NCBI RefSeq assembly: GCF_037975245.1
Contig: NC_092580.1
Coordinates: forward strand, 17,744,001-17,808,000
Length of the DNA: 64,000 bases
Source of the DNA: Apostichopus japonicus
Lineage: Eukaryota; Echinodermata; Holothuroidea; Aspidochirotida; Stichopodidae
Direction: 5' to 3'
The notes beneath the pieces were generated by a model that was not told the DNA's origin, did not search any database, and saw only the letters and a program-made list of their open reading frames with translations. The position numbers and the translations under genes are program-made. Below are positions 12,539 through 22,195 of the stretch, one piece after another; positions within the stretch are counted from its first letter, which is position 1, and the number at the start of each line of letters is the position of its first letter.

Positions 12539-12635
12539 AGTGTTAGCTCAATGGTTAATGCCGGTGCCTTTCAATCATAAGGTCCCGCGTTCGAGTCACT
12601 CCAAGATTGATGTATGTCGTCTAGTTACAGAGTTG
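12537..12635 (+). repeat. tRNA-derived SINE head, interrupted by a Penelope-like element
   Basis: 'GGAGTG' begins at 12537 and 'CACTCC' ends at 12602, forming an acceptor-stem-like pair. Between them are an A box ('TAGCTCAATGG'), an anticodon-arm-like hairpin (GCCTT/AAGGT with an 8-base loop) and a B box ('CGTTCGAGTC'). The element is about 67 bases, with a degenerate D stem and no complete T stem, so a functional tRNA is unlikely. Removing the retroelement joins 12635 to 14180 and restores a continuous SINE-like body ('TAGTTACAGAGTTG|TTGACAATTGAC'). Confidence 0.65.
12622..12635. repeat. Target-site duplication, left copy
   Basis: TAGTTACAGAGTTG occurs here and again at 14166-14179, flanking the Penelope-like insertion. 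Fourteen bases is within the variable range seen for Penelope-like elements. Confidence 0.75.
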
Positions 12636-12710
12636 GCCTGACGTTTCGATCCTAGCAGGATCTTCTTCAGAGGCTAAATGACAAGTTACAGTAACAGAGG
12701 GGACAAAAAC
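12632..12710 (-). repeat. Inverted terminal copy (79 bp) of the Penelope-like element, with hammerhead-like core
   Basis: This is the exact reverse complement of 14018-14096 over all 79 bases. On the minus strand it carries CTGAAGA, a GATCC/GGATC stem and GAAAC, the same hammerhead-like core as the right end. Confidence 0.9.
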
Positions 12711-12781
12711 ATATCAATTCTTTCCACAGCACCATCAAATTCACCTCTGATTACTCTCACCAACAGGTTAACTTTCTCGAT

Positions 12782-13744
12782 GTGACTGTTCGCAAGGAAC
12801 ACGGTTCTCTCTCCACAGACTTATACACCAAGCCCACAGACACACACCAGTATCTCCATTCTTCAAGCTGCCATCCCCGTCACTGCAAGTCTGGAATTGC
12901 CTACAGTCAAGCACTACGTCTTCGTCGCATTTGCTCTAACAATTCCTCTTTCATTCGCCATACAGATGCTTTGGAAAAACACCTTATTGCCAGGGGCCAT
13001 AGTGCCAGAAGGGTGCGTGAAGCCATTCAGAGAGTCCGCTCCCTTTCCAGATCATCTACTTTGGCAGTGAAGGACAAAAAGGGACGAGATTGCGACAACA
13101 AGCTGCCCCTCGTTGTTACTTTCCACCCAAATCTTCCTCCCCTTCAGAAAATCACCTCTAACAACCACAACATTCTCCTCACTTCAGATAGACTCCAACG
13201 AGCCGTCCCTGAAAAACCCATCATCGCCTACAGACGACCACGCAACCTACGAGACCTTCTTGTACGTGCTGCTGTTCCACCTCTAACTTCTAACCCCACA
13301 CCCATTCAGCATGGTACCTTCAAATGTGATCGTACTTCGAGATGCATCGTCTGCAGCCACCACATTGTTGAATCCAATTCCATCACCAGCCACAGCATGC
13401 AACTCACACACAAGACTAAGGGTCACATCACTTGCACTACCACCAATGTCATCTATCTGATCTCTTGTAGAATTTGCGGCATCCAGTATGTTGGCGAAAC
13501 CAAAACCACCCTCAAGAAGCGTTTCTATGGTCACAGATCCACAGTCAACACCATGAAGACTGAGACCCCAGTTGGAGAACATTTTAACCTTCCCAACCAT
13601 ACCATTAACGACATGTCCCTACAGGGGATTGAATCCTTAGGTAGCCGTCCTGACCTAGTACGTATCAGCAGAGAGAGGCTCTGGATGCAACGCCTTCGTA
13701 CCATTCAACCTCATGGGCTGAACATTCAGGAAGGACATGACTAA
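12782..13744 (+). CDS. Penelope-like element ORF fragment: RT C-terminus plus GIY-YIG endonuclease
   Basis: About 320 codons are open from a GTG at 12782, and the same frame continues upstream to about 12719 ('FTSDYSHQQVNFLDV'), so the annotated start is arbitrary and the protein is truncated at its 5' end. Residues 1-60 ('DLYTKPTDTHQYL', then 'CHPRHCKSGIAYSQALRLRR') are the thumb-proximal end of a Penelope-type reverse transcriptase. The linker has a Cys/His-rich patch ('CDRTSRCIVC', near residues 184-193), then 'NVIYLISCRICGIQYVGET', which contains the GIY-YIG-type strand pair, followed by 'KKRFYGH' and a distal E ('PVGEHF'). These match the catalytic Tyr, Arg, His and Glu arrangement of the nuclease. 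In intact elements this nuclease nicks target DNA for target-primed reverse transcription. The copy has no stops in the nuclease, so insertion may be fairly recent. Confidence 0.9.
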   Translation: MTVRKEHGSLSTDLYTKPTDTHQYLHSSSCHPRHCKSGIAYSQALRLRRICSNNSSFIRHTDALEKHLIARGHSARRVREAIQRVRSLSRSSTLAVKDKKGRDCDNKLPLVVTFHPNLPPLQKITSNNHNILLTSDRLQRAVPEKPIIAYRRPRNLRDLLVRAAVPPLTSNPTPIQHGTFKCDRTSRCIVCSHHIVESNSITSHSMQLTHKTKGHITCTTTNVIYLISCRICGIQYVGETKTTLKKRFYGHRSTVNTMKTETPVGEHFNLPNHTINDMSLQGIESLGSRPDLVRISRERLWMQRLRTIQPHGLNIQEGHD

Positions 13745-14017
13745 CTTTCCTCTGTTCCCTACTCCTTCTCCCCTTTCTCCCTTCCCCCCCCCTTTCACTC
13801 TTCCTCTCACAGCTCTCTTCCCCTCCATTTTTCTTCACACCTTTCTGTCTTTGTCCCTCTCCAGTTTATTCCTCACCCTGTGCCTTTAATCCTCTCTTTG
13901 TCCCTCCACAGTTTATCTCCTTCCTCTCCTCTTCTCCTGTTGCTTTCTACTTATAATCCCCTTTCATCCATCTCATTGTGTTCACCGTGCTCATTAACCT
14001 GTCTGTATTCTGTGCGT

Positions 14018-14096
14018 GTTTTTGTCCCCTCTGTTACTGTAACTTGTCATTTAGCCTCTGAAGAAGATCCTGCTAGGATCGAAACGTCAGGCCAAC
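14018..14096 (+). ncRNA. Hammerhead-ribozyme-like motif in Penelope-like terminal repeat
   Basis: At 14053-14092, GCCT, CTGAAGA, a GATCC-TGCTA-GGATC hairpin, GAAA, CGTC and AGGC occur in this order. GCCT/AGGC can form stem I, the hairpin is stem II, CTGANGA and GAAA are the hammerhead core, and GUC would be the cleavage triplet. Stem III is reduced to the self-complementary ACGT, as in minimal (possibly dimer-dependent) hammerheads known from Penelope-like elements. Activity is not shown by sequence alone. Confidence 0.65.
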
Positions 14097-14165
14097 TTAC
14101 TTTTACACATTCTATTACACAGGCTCTCTAGTGGATAAGCAGTTTGCTAACAGTTTTATTTCATT

Positions 14166-14300
14166 TAGTTACAGAGTTGTTGACAATTGACAATTCATAA
14201 TCATGGACGTTAAATATGAATCTAAGAGACTGACTTCAGTCAACTTGCGGCTTTGATAAGCCAATGATGGCTTCTTCGCGAGTTCCTGGCACGGTTCCAT
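14166..14300 (+). repeat. Target-site duplication (right copy) and SINE body
   Basis: TAGTTACAGAGTTG at 14166-14179 repeats 12622-12635. The following sequence, 'ATGGACGTTAAATATGAATC' onward, partly resembles 27500-27540 ('ATGGACATAAACTATGAATC'), suggesting a shared SINE body. The 3' limit is uncertain. Confidence 0.5.
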
Positions 14301-15979
14301 TATAACAGTGCAATGTCTGGAGTCTGTTTCACACTTCATGTATATTGAGACAGTCTGGAATGATTATCTATTTGACGGGTGATGTCAATTTAACTAACTT
14401 CCATCTATTGAAAGAAGGCCACTGCTGACTTTTCCACACTGTGTTTCTTCCTCTCAGTGTTCAAGTTTTTACCTCTTGGGTACAACCATTATTCTTATCT
14501 GGAATTCTGTTTTCTCTACATGTTGTTTGCCTTTCTATCTTCTGTCTCGTGTTATGAATAATATTCTGGTAAAATAACTACATTCACATGCAAAAAATTT
14601 GTTTGCTGTTTACAAGAAAATTTCATTGGGGTCTTGTAAACAAAATTAGATCTGAGGTATTCTTTGTATCATATGCCTGCATCGATTAATGGCACAAGTA
14701 ATATTGTTCTCAAACAAATCATGGACAATGTGCTTGTTCTTCATGAGAGACACAAGTGACTGAGCAACTTTTGCACTGGATCTGATTTTTCAGGAAATCA
14801 TGTGAAATAAACCCTTTTCTAGAATGTTAATATTCTTATCCTTGTTTGACTACTAAGAAGGAATCATAGTGTGTACACCTTTGTTGTTTGTTAGCTGTGT
14901 TAAGTGCTGTTATTTTTGTTTTTTTCTTTGGCAGGATTGGGGTGAGGGTGGTGGCAGGGGGGGGGTAAGGAGTGGTTTCCTGTAAACCAAAATACACAAG
15001 GCTTTATGTATATGATTTCTTGTCCTTTGAGCTCAAAGCATTGAAAAGTTATCCTGGTCACACATGGTTAGCATTTCTTTAGTGTAACAGAAATGATCTG
15101 AATAGCAGTTGGTTGTTGATATTTTGAAGCACCCAATTTGGAAAATATTTTACAAACTGTACTTTCTTTCAAGCTTAATGGCACTCATACTGACAGTGTG
15201 AAGTGTATAGATATCCTTTCTTATCAGATAAAAGGTTCAGAACTGTTCATACTGTCATTACGAGTACTTTGAAGCATGATATGGGAGTTCAGTATAGAGT
15301 GGTATTAGCACTAGAAAATTGTCCCAACTGGCTGTCCTTGTTAAAAGGCCTTCTTTGCATAAATGAATCAGGGCATAAGTTGTTCATGTCAGTAAACTTG
15401 TACGGCTATCTGAACAGCTTATTATGCCCTTCGTGACTAAGAACATGAAATGCTTCATAACATTCTTGCTTGGAAATGGAAACCGTGATAATGTGGATTT
15501 CTAATAACTAAACCCTAGTCCTTTACTCCAAGGTTTTTGTGAAGGCATATTTTAACAGATGCGATTTAATCTAAAGATCAATCTTTATTTCTGGGTTGCT
15601 TGCATGTTGTGGTGTGAGTTATTTGGATTTCAAAGATAGAGCACAAGCAGTCTTGTAACTGGAGTATCAGTCTTTCCTGGAATGTTCGGTTGGTAGATGA
15701 AGCGATGAATGCTTGGCAATACTCGACGCATCCAAACATGTGGTTCTCAAGGCGACTGGTAACCATGAATTCTTTAACTTGTAAAATTAAACTCGTCGAG
15801 ACAAGGACCGTTGGTTTGTTCCATTAGTGACAGAACAGCATGCTCAATCAATCAAATATTGCTAAAGGCTTTGGAATCAAGGTTTTCATAGTTAGAACAT
15901 TATCACCAATTCGAAAAAGTTACTGCTCCAATTGTTATGAACAAAAAGAAGATTTTCGAAAAGAGCAAAGAAAAGTTTT

Positions 15980-16035
15980 GGTTGAAAATGAGATTTGAAC
16001 CGGGTACCTTCAGGATTGCATTCTCTGCTTTTTCA
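15980..16035 (-). repeat. tRNA-derived SINE-like fragment (B-box)
   Basis: On the minus strand, 'TGCAATCCTGAAGGTACCC' precedes the B-box-like 'GGTTCAAATCT'. The order and wording parallel the copy at 7870-7935. Confidence 0.45.
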
Positions 16036-18359
16036 ATCTCTTTGTGTAATTTACTCATACTAATTGTGGATTTTGCAGTGTTGGATGGGTGACTTTAAAA
16101 ACTTTCTTCTGTTCGCTCCTTTAGTATAGCATTATTTTAGTCTTCTCTATGTTACCTTCTGTTCCTTTGCTTTCACTAAGGAGAAAGTGCTGAGAAAAGT
16201 TTTTTTTTTTTCGTTTTCTAACCTGTATGCGTGTTTTTGTGTGTGAGATTGATATTAATGTCAGTTCTTCTGTTATTTAAATTTGGTTGCTTTCTTGCAG
16301 TACTTAGATGAAAGGAGCTGTATTATGTGGTTAAGAAATGTCAACAGATTTGCCAAGCTGTTAGAATAATTGTGCTCAAATAGTTTGATGTAAAATATTC
16401 TCATTTGGAATGTGGCATGGTATCGCTTAGCCATTTGAAGTTAATTTAACATTTCCCCCAAAACGGTGGCACAAACATTTCTTGGCCTTATCTTGTTTGA
16501 CATTTAGTAGGTCTTTACTTTTACTACAGACAACACATCTTTGGTAAATAAAATATAAATGGCCTAATGTAAACCTTCTGCTCTGGGATAAAATTGTTTT
16601 GGCATATAAAATGCAATGTCATGAAGTATTGTAATACCCATTTATGTTAACCCCAATTTGTGATAGCGTTTATAGTATCTTCCTATTAAAAATACAAGAA
16701 TAAATACTTAATTGTTTTGATGATAATCATTAATGTGGCTAGGTTTCTGTTGTCATGATACATGTCTTCAAAATATCAATGTTCAGTTTGTTTTCGGAAT
16801 CTATAATCCTGTTGAGTGAAAATCGAACTTTGAATAATTTTCCAACCGAGGATTTTTTTTATCTTCTCAATCTTAATAATCTACCCATCTTGAAAGAAAC
16901 TTTTGCATGTTGTTTATATTAGACATTCCAGCGATTTTCATTCCAAACATTTCTGGGTTATTTGACATTGCTATTGCAATACCATAAGAGAAATGAACAA
17001 GATTGTAGTTGAGAATTGAGGTATAAACATTCATATGAACTTTGACACGGTATAAATCTTTTTTTGGAAACATTTCTCAAACCATGCCAGTACTCCATCC
17101 TTTTTTATTTTCAAAGATTGGACCAATTTATTTTTTACTATCATTTTGGGGGGAATATTGCCGATAGGTTTGAAATAATCTTAGGTATTGTCATGTTGAA
17201 TATCAGAGCCAATTCTAAGCAAGACATGCCCCGTATAATTAATAAAATAGTATTCTAGGAAAAACAAAAAGAGATACTAAGTTGAAACAATTAATGATCT
17301 CTCATATTTCTTGGCAATGTCTGCATGATTTAATCCAGATCTCAATCCAGGAAACCATCTAGAGATTGAAAAGATCTCATATGTAAATGTTTTGTTTTAA
17401 GTGCTGATATACTAAATACAGCTTTAACATGTAGTCTTCCCAGGTTATGCTGTGTTGTGGGCAGGTGGGCTGTGACAGGTTTCCTGTCTTCAAAATTATC
17501 TTGAATTATATACTAAGAATAAGAAAATTGTCAGGGTGCTGATATAAAAAAATATATAAAAAAGGAAGATGTTTGAGCTATTAATATGTTCCTTTCTTTT
17601 TTAGTTTTGAGGTGTCAAAATTATCACATTATAGCAACAATGGTCATTTTTGTTGTTCTTTTGAAGAAAAATTTAATATATCCATTCAAAACCTGTATTT
17701 TGTTCATCTTTGGTTGTAGGTCATGTATCATTTATTCCTTCTTTTTTTTCAGAATATTACACAATTATGGGACTTTTCAAATTCTAATATTTGGAATAGT
17801 GGAGATGTTTCTTTGGTCTGCTGGTGGATTATGTCTTGACACCATTTAGCCAGAAAGGGGAAGAGAATGTGGGTGGGGGGGGGCAGGGTGGGGGTGGTGG
17901 TGATAGATGTAAGAATCCAGGTTTTGAAAAAATTAAATTGGGATGGGAGGGTATAAAATGACTCAAATGGTGTTCTATGAGGCATAGTTGGACTCCAAAT
18001 TAGGTCTGTACTTGGGTTTAAATTCAACCCTGTACTACCTTTAAATTTTTGTTTGAGGTTAAAGGGCGAGTGTGTTCATCCACCATGCCTCGCCCAATCC
18101 CTTTCATATCTTTGCCAGAACTTGGTTTGTCAGGAAGTTATATTGAGTTTGTACTATGTATGCTTTTTGTGTTGACAGCATCATTTCAACTAGTACTATC
18201 TGGGTTGCTCCTAAAAAAATTCTAATTAATATTTTTAAGGGTAAGTACTTTCTTACTCTTCACATTATTCCCAGATAATGAAGAGGCTCAAATGAGAAAA
18301 GCAAATGCAATTGCAAATGCCAAGAAAAGTGACAGCAAAAGAAGTCTAAACGTTTCTTA

Positions 18360-18482
18360 TTAGTGGCCTCACTTAAGGCATTCTTTTCTTGGTTACATGG
18401 GGGGGGGATACAAAACCATAATAAAGCTTGATATTCAGATATTATTATCTGCACAAGGATTAGCTTCAGGCTGCCCCCCCCC
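18360..18482. repeat. Dispersed repeat of about 120 bp, copy 1
   Basis: 'TAGTGGCCTCACTTAAGGCAT', a G-run, 'ACCATAATAAAGC', 'TTGATATTCAGATATTAT', and 'GATTAGCTT' occur here and, in the same order and orientation, at 22801-22925. Copy 1 ends in a poly-C run. Confidence 0.8.
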
Positions 18483-19491
18483 CCCCTTGTACCTCTACCT
18501 CCCATTGTAGGCCTTTTGTGTGAAATATTTTGCATTTACAAGTTATGTCATAGAGCACACTTTTAACTTTGCTTTGAACTAAGAATTTTTGTTTGTGTTC
18601 ACTTCTTCTTTTTGTCAGTCAGGGATGAGGTTGGGGGGGGGGCATTGTGTTCATTTCTTTACAAATATTATGCAATGATTTCTCTATTGAAGTTTTGTTT
18701 AATTTAGTACTTAAGTTTTATAGCGGTATACACTAACCGCACTATATCTTAGCTATGTTATGAAAAATTAGAGTAGTGCAAAAGATATTTGATATTAAGG
18801 AGAAAAGTCTTACAATCTGTGCATGTCATCGATATTGGTTTACTGTTACTTATGAGCTACCGTAGTTAACTCGACTTCACATGTTGTACAGGCAGGAAAG
18901 GAAACTGGGAGAGATAAATAATTTGGATCAATTAATTTATGATTGCTGTAAATGTCTAACCAAGAAAAGATACTTCAATGTTACCTAATTGTGTGTGTGT
19001 GTGGAAGTATTGTGCAAGAAACCGCAACTAATGAAGCAGTCAGTCAGTCACCCGAATAGGTGGCGCTCTTTATGAAATACAGTGTGAAACAGTATGAATT
19101 ATTTCTATGTAAAGAAAACTTCCAAGAATATGATTTAATGATGGTTCAAAAGGTAATAATTGAGTGATATATAAATACTGGAAAATTTATACTCCCTGTT
19201 CAGTTTTTATTCCTGTTTACTTTTTGAAGAAAATATCCCATTTTCTCAATTTCTGAACGTCCTAAAAATAAATAATATTAAACAAGTACAGATGTGGCGG
19301 ACAGGCTAGCCCTGAATCATTTAATTTTGAAACAGTTTTCATGTGTGTGATGAGTGCTGGGAAATCCTGATGCGAAGTAAATTCTTGTATAACTTTACAT
19401 AACGGCTGATAGAGCTATATCATAATCAGTAGTGTGAAGTATTTATGCATACATTGATGGATAGGAACGAGGAGATGTACCTTTTAAGAAA

Positions 19492-19660
19492 AGTCACCCA
19501 GGAAAGAGCCTGGGCACGAACCGAACGACTGATCCGCTCTCAAGCCAGCCCCCTTGCATCGAGACTCTGACTATGTGATCATCGTCAGGTGTGTATCTTG
19601 ATTCCCCTCGAAGGGGAACAGATAGTACACTTGATCTTAACCAAAAGGAGACGTAGCCTA
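19492..19660 (-). repeat. U2 snRNA-derived SINE-like element, copy 1
   Basis: Reading the minus strand, 19648 to 19616 gives 'CCTTTTGGTTAAGATCAAGT' followed by 'GTACTATCTGTTC'. This matches the 5' region of U2 snRNA (CCTTTTGGCTAAGATCAAGT, GTAGTATCTGTTC) with about two differences. Downstream on that strand lies a non-U2 body ending 'AGTCTCGATGCAAGGGGGC', shared with other copies in the window. The join of a U2 5' half to an unrelated shared tail indicates a retroposed SINE-like family rather than a U2 gene. Confidence 0.75.
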
Positions 19661-19919
19661 AGTCACCAAGATACCAGAGTAGCACTGTACCAACGGCCAT
19701 CGATATCTCTGTATCTCTGCGTATCGTAGGCAAATGAAGCAAGCCACATGGCATAGTGGGCCCTGAAGGTCAGATGGCCTCAAGACTAAGTGAGCACCTA
19801 GACTAGGCAAGAGGTATCAATTTTTGCATTTTCAAATTGTGCCGGTAAAAATTAATAAAGGCGGACGTAGGGGAGGGGGGGGGGAGGGTGGTACGGTGCC
19901 TTAAGTTTCAGAGGATGTT

Positions 19920-20095
19920 AATCCGACAAGCCTATTGTCTACATCACTACCCTCTGTCGAACACGAATTCCGTTTCTTCTACTGTACACCAGGGAGCTGC
20001 AATTTCATTGGCTGCCCCTGTCAACCCCAGTTCCCTTACATGGAGACCGTAACCGTGCTATCATGACTGTGTTGGGTCAGGTGAGTTACTTGTTG
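19920..20095 (-). repeat. U2-SINE-like element, partial copy 2
   Basis: The + strand carries 'CCCTTACATGGAGACCGTAA' and 'ATCATGACTGTG', matching the tail of copies 1 and 3 ('CTTACATCGAGACTAACTG', 'ATGATC'). The U2 head is not recognisable. Confidence 0.5.
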
Positions 20096-20098
20096 AGA

Positions 20099-20282
20099 GA
20101 AGTCACCTACGATCATTGAGCCTGCGCACGCAAAATCAAAACTATCTACTTTCAACCCCCGTACCCTTACATCGAGACTAACTGTATGATCATAACGATG
20201 TAACGTCGAGTAAGTATCGTACATGAGTCCCTCATATAGGGAAGGGAATATATACTGCACATGATCAGGTTCAAGGTTGGTG
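20099..20282 (-). repeat. U2-SINE-like element, copy 3
   Basis: On the minus strand, 'CCTTGAACCTGATCATGTGC' followed by 'AGTATATATTCCCTTCCC' is a diverged version of the U2-like head of copy 1. The body then follows with 'AGTCTCGATGTAAGGGTA'. The plus-strand 'AGTCACCTACGATCATTGAGC' parallels 'AGTCACCCAGGAAAGAGCC' at the far end of copy 1. Confidence 0.6.
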
Positions 20283-20934
20283 AGGCACTGTATCTACTGT
20301 TTACACCTGATGAACTGACCTGAGCAATAAGGTATGTTACGTGATGAAAGGTCTAGAAACGTGTACAATACGTTCGACCACTAGACCACCCTCTATCTAT
20401 AACATAAACTACAAAAGGATTCCACATACCGATTCTTTTTATATGCAAATAACTCGGAAAGACTTTTCTCCCACATAACCATAGCCTAGTAGTTGTGTTA
20501 ATAGCATAGTGCTGAAACACGTAGGCCTGTCTCAGCCATAGTAAGACTTTGTTGTAAGCGGATTGACTTACGTTTACCTATTCTTATACAACTGGTGACC
20601 TCTGCAGTATTACGAGTCATGTACTGTGAAAACAAATCTAGTCCTGAGTAATTTAACTGTATTTTCTTCCATTTCTTCGCTGGGAAGCAATATTATGCAA
20701 CCTTGCATACTGTGACACGTATAAAATGGATCATTATCTCAGTTTCAAACATGGACAACTATTGGCTGCGTCAATTTGGAGACTCTTCAAAGGTATGTAT
20801 CAGCAACCTATTGATCTTTTCGAAAGCTAATTCGTAAACGCTCACGTGATCACATGTTGTCATCCTGTTTTTGTTTACAGGATCTTTATATATATTTCCT
20901 GTGTCTTTGTCTATGTTCTATTGTCAGGATCCTG
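20283..20934. other. Non-coding stretch
   Basis: No exon, RNA gene or repeat could be recognised. Confidence 0.4.
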
Positions 20935-22195
20935 TACTAATCCTAGATATTTTATTTTTGCAGAATCACATATGTTTCTTAAGGATCGTGTATTTAAGGA
21001 TCATGTTTTTTCAGCTCCTTTTGACAGTACTATTATCATGATCCTTTAAATCCAAGGTTCTGTATTTCTCCAGGATCACATGCAGTGATCCTGTATTTTT
21101 ATACATAATCTTGAGTAGTTTCCTGGTTCCATTTCTGTTCAAGTTATCAGGATCATGTACAGCTAGGATATTGTAGTCCTATTTCTACAGGATCACATGC
21201 AGTGATCCTGTATTTTTATACAGAATCTTGAGTAGTTTCCTGGTTCCATTTCTGTTCAAGTTATCAGGATCATGTACAGCTAGGATATTGTAGTCCTATT
21301 TCTACAGGATCACATGCAGTGATCCTGTACTTTTATACAGAATCTTGAGTAGTTTCCTGGTTCCATTTCTATTCAAGTTATCAGGATCATGTACAGCTAG
21401 GATCCTGTAGTCCTATTTCTACATGATCACATGTATTTCTCCAGGATCACATGTGGGTATCCTCTATTTTTATACAGAACCTTGTACAGTATTTCCTAGT
21501 TCCATTTCTGTTCAAATGATCAGGATCCTGTTAAACTAGGATCTTGTAGTCCTATCTCTCCATGATCATATGTTGGCATCCTGTATTTCTCAGGATCTTA
21601 TCTATATTTTCTGGTGCTATTTCTGTTCAAGTTATCAGGATCATGTACAGCTAGGATCTTGTAGTCCTATTTCTCCAGGATCAAAATGGAGGTATCCTCT
21701 ATTTTATACAGATATTTTTTTTACAGATTTGTATACAGATTTTATACAGAGTATCCTCTATCTTGTACAGTATTTCCTGGTTCCTTTTCTGTTCCAATTC
21801 TCAAGATTCTGCAAAACTAGGATCTAGTAGTCTATTTCTCCAGGATCATATGTAGGCATCCTGCATTTCTCCAGGATCTTATATCTATTTCTGTTCGTAT
21901 TATCACGATCCTGTGCATTCAGTATACTATATTTCACCAGGATGACATGTAGTGATGCTGTATTTCTATACATGGTCTTGGTATTTCCTGATTCCATCAC
22001 TTTCAAGTTATCAGGATTCCGTACAGTCAGAATCTTGTAGTTCAATTTCTCCAGGATCACATAAATTTCTCCAGGATCAAAAGGTAGGCGTCCTATATAT
22101 CTTCAGGATCTTATATATTCTTGTTTCTACTTCTGTCGTATTATAGCGATCCTTATAGGCCTATTTTTTTCCCTAAGATCACATGAAGGGTTCCT
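20935..22195. repeat. ATCCTG/CAGGAT-rich minisatellite, 117-bp core unit
   Basis: 'CAGGATCACATGCAGTGATC' recurs at 21071, 21188 and 21305, exactly 117 bases apart, with nearly identical intervening sequence ('TTCCTGGTTCCATTTCTGTT', 'TATCAGGATCATGTACAGCT'). The flanks on both sides carry increasingly diverged and shortened units. GATCCTG/CAGGATC occurs every 20-60 bases throughout. Confidence 0.9.

Larger units (their letters stand above)
12636..14165 (+). mobile_element. 5'-truncated Penelope-like retroelement with GIY-YIG endonuclease
   Basis: The element is bounded by a 14-bp direct repeat and has identical 79-bp inverted ends. Its single long frame encodes the end of a reverse transcriptase and a C-terminal GIY-YIG endonuclease, the domain order typical of endonuclease-bearing Penelope-like elements. 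Most of the reverse transcriptase is absent, so this copy cannot be autonomous. It is inserted into a tRNA-like SINE beside a (TA)n tract. A pyrimidine-rich tract (about 13745-13990) follows the stop codon. Confidence 0.88.
14301..19490. other. Non-coding stretch without recognised genes
   Basis: The sequence is AT-rich with poly-G or poly-C runs (about 14957, 17873, 18400, 18476 and 18630), an AATAAA at 14806-14811 that could end the FAM107-like transcript, and a decayed tRNA-like fragment near 15980. Short ORFs show no recognisable domain. Confidence 0.45.

Noticed and set aside
12537-12603. Functional tRNA gene
   Set aside because: A and B boxes are present, but the element is too short, the D and T stems do not close and the anticodon loop has eight bases; SINE head preferred.
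13283-13600. 105-codon minus-strand frame
   Set aside because: Shadow of the Penelope-like ORF.
12782-13744. Host GIY-YIG repair nuclease
   Set aside because: The RT-derived N-terminus, inverted ends and target duplication identify a Penelope-like element.
19616-19648. Functional U2 snRNA gene
   Set aside because: Only the 5' portion matches U2; the Sm site and 3' stem-loops are missing and the tail is shared with other repeat copies.
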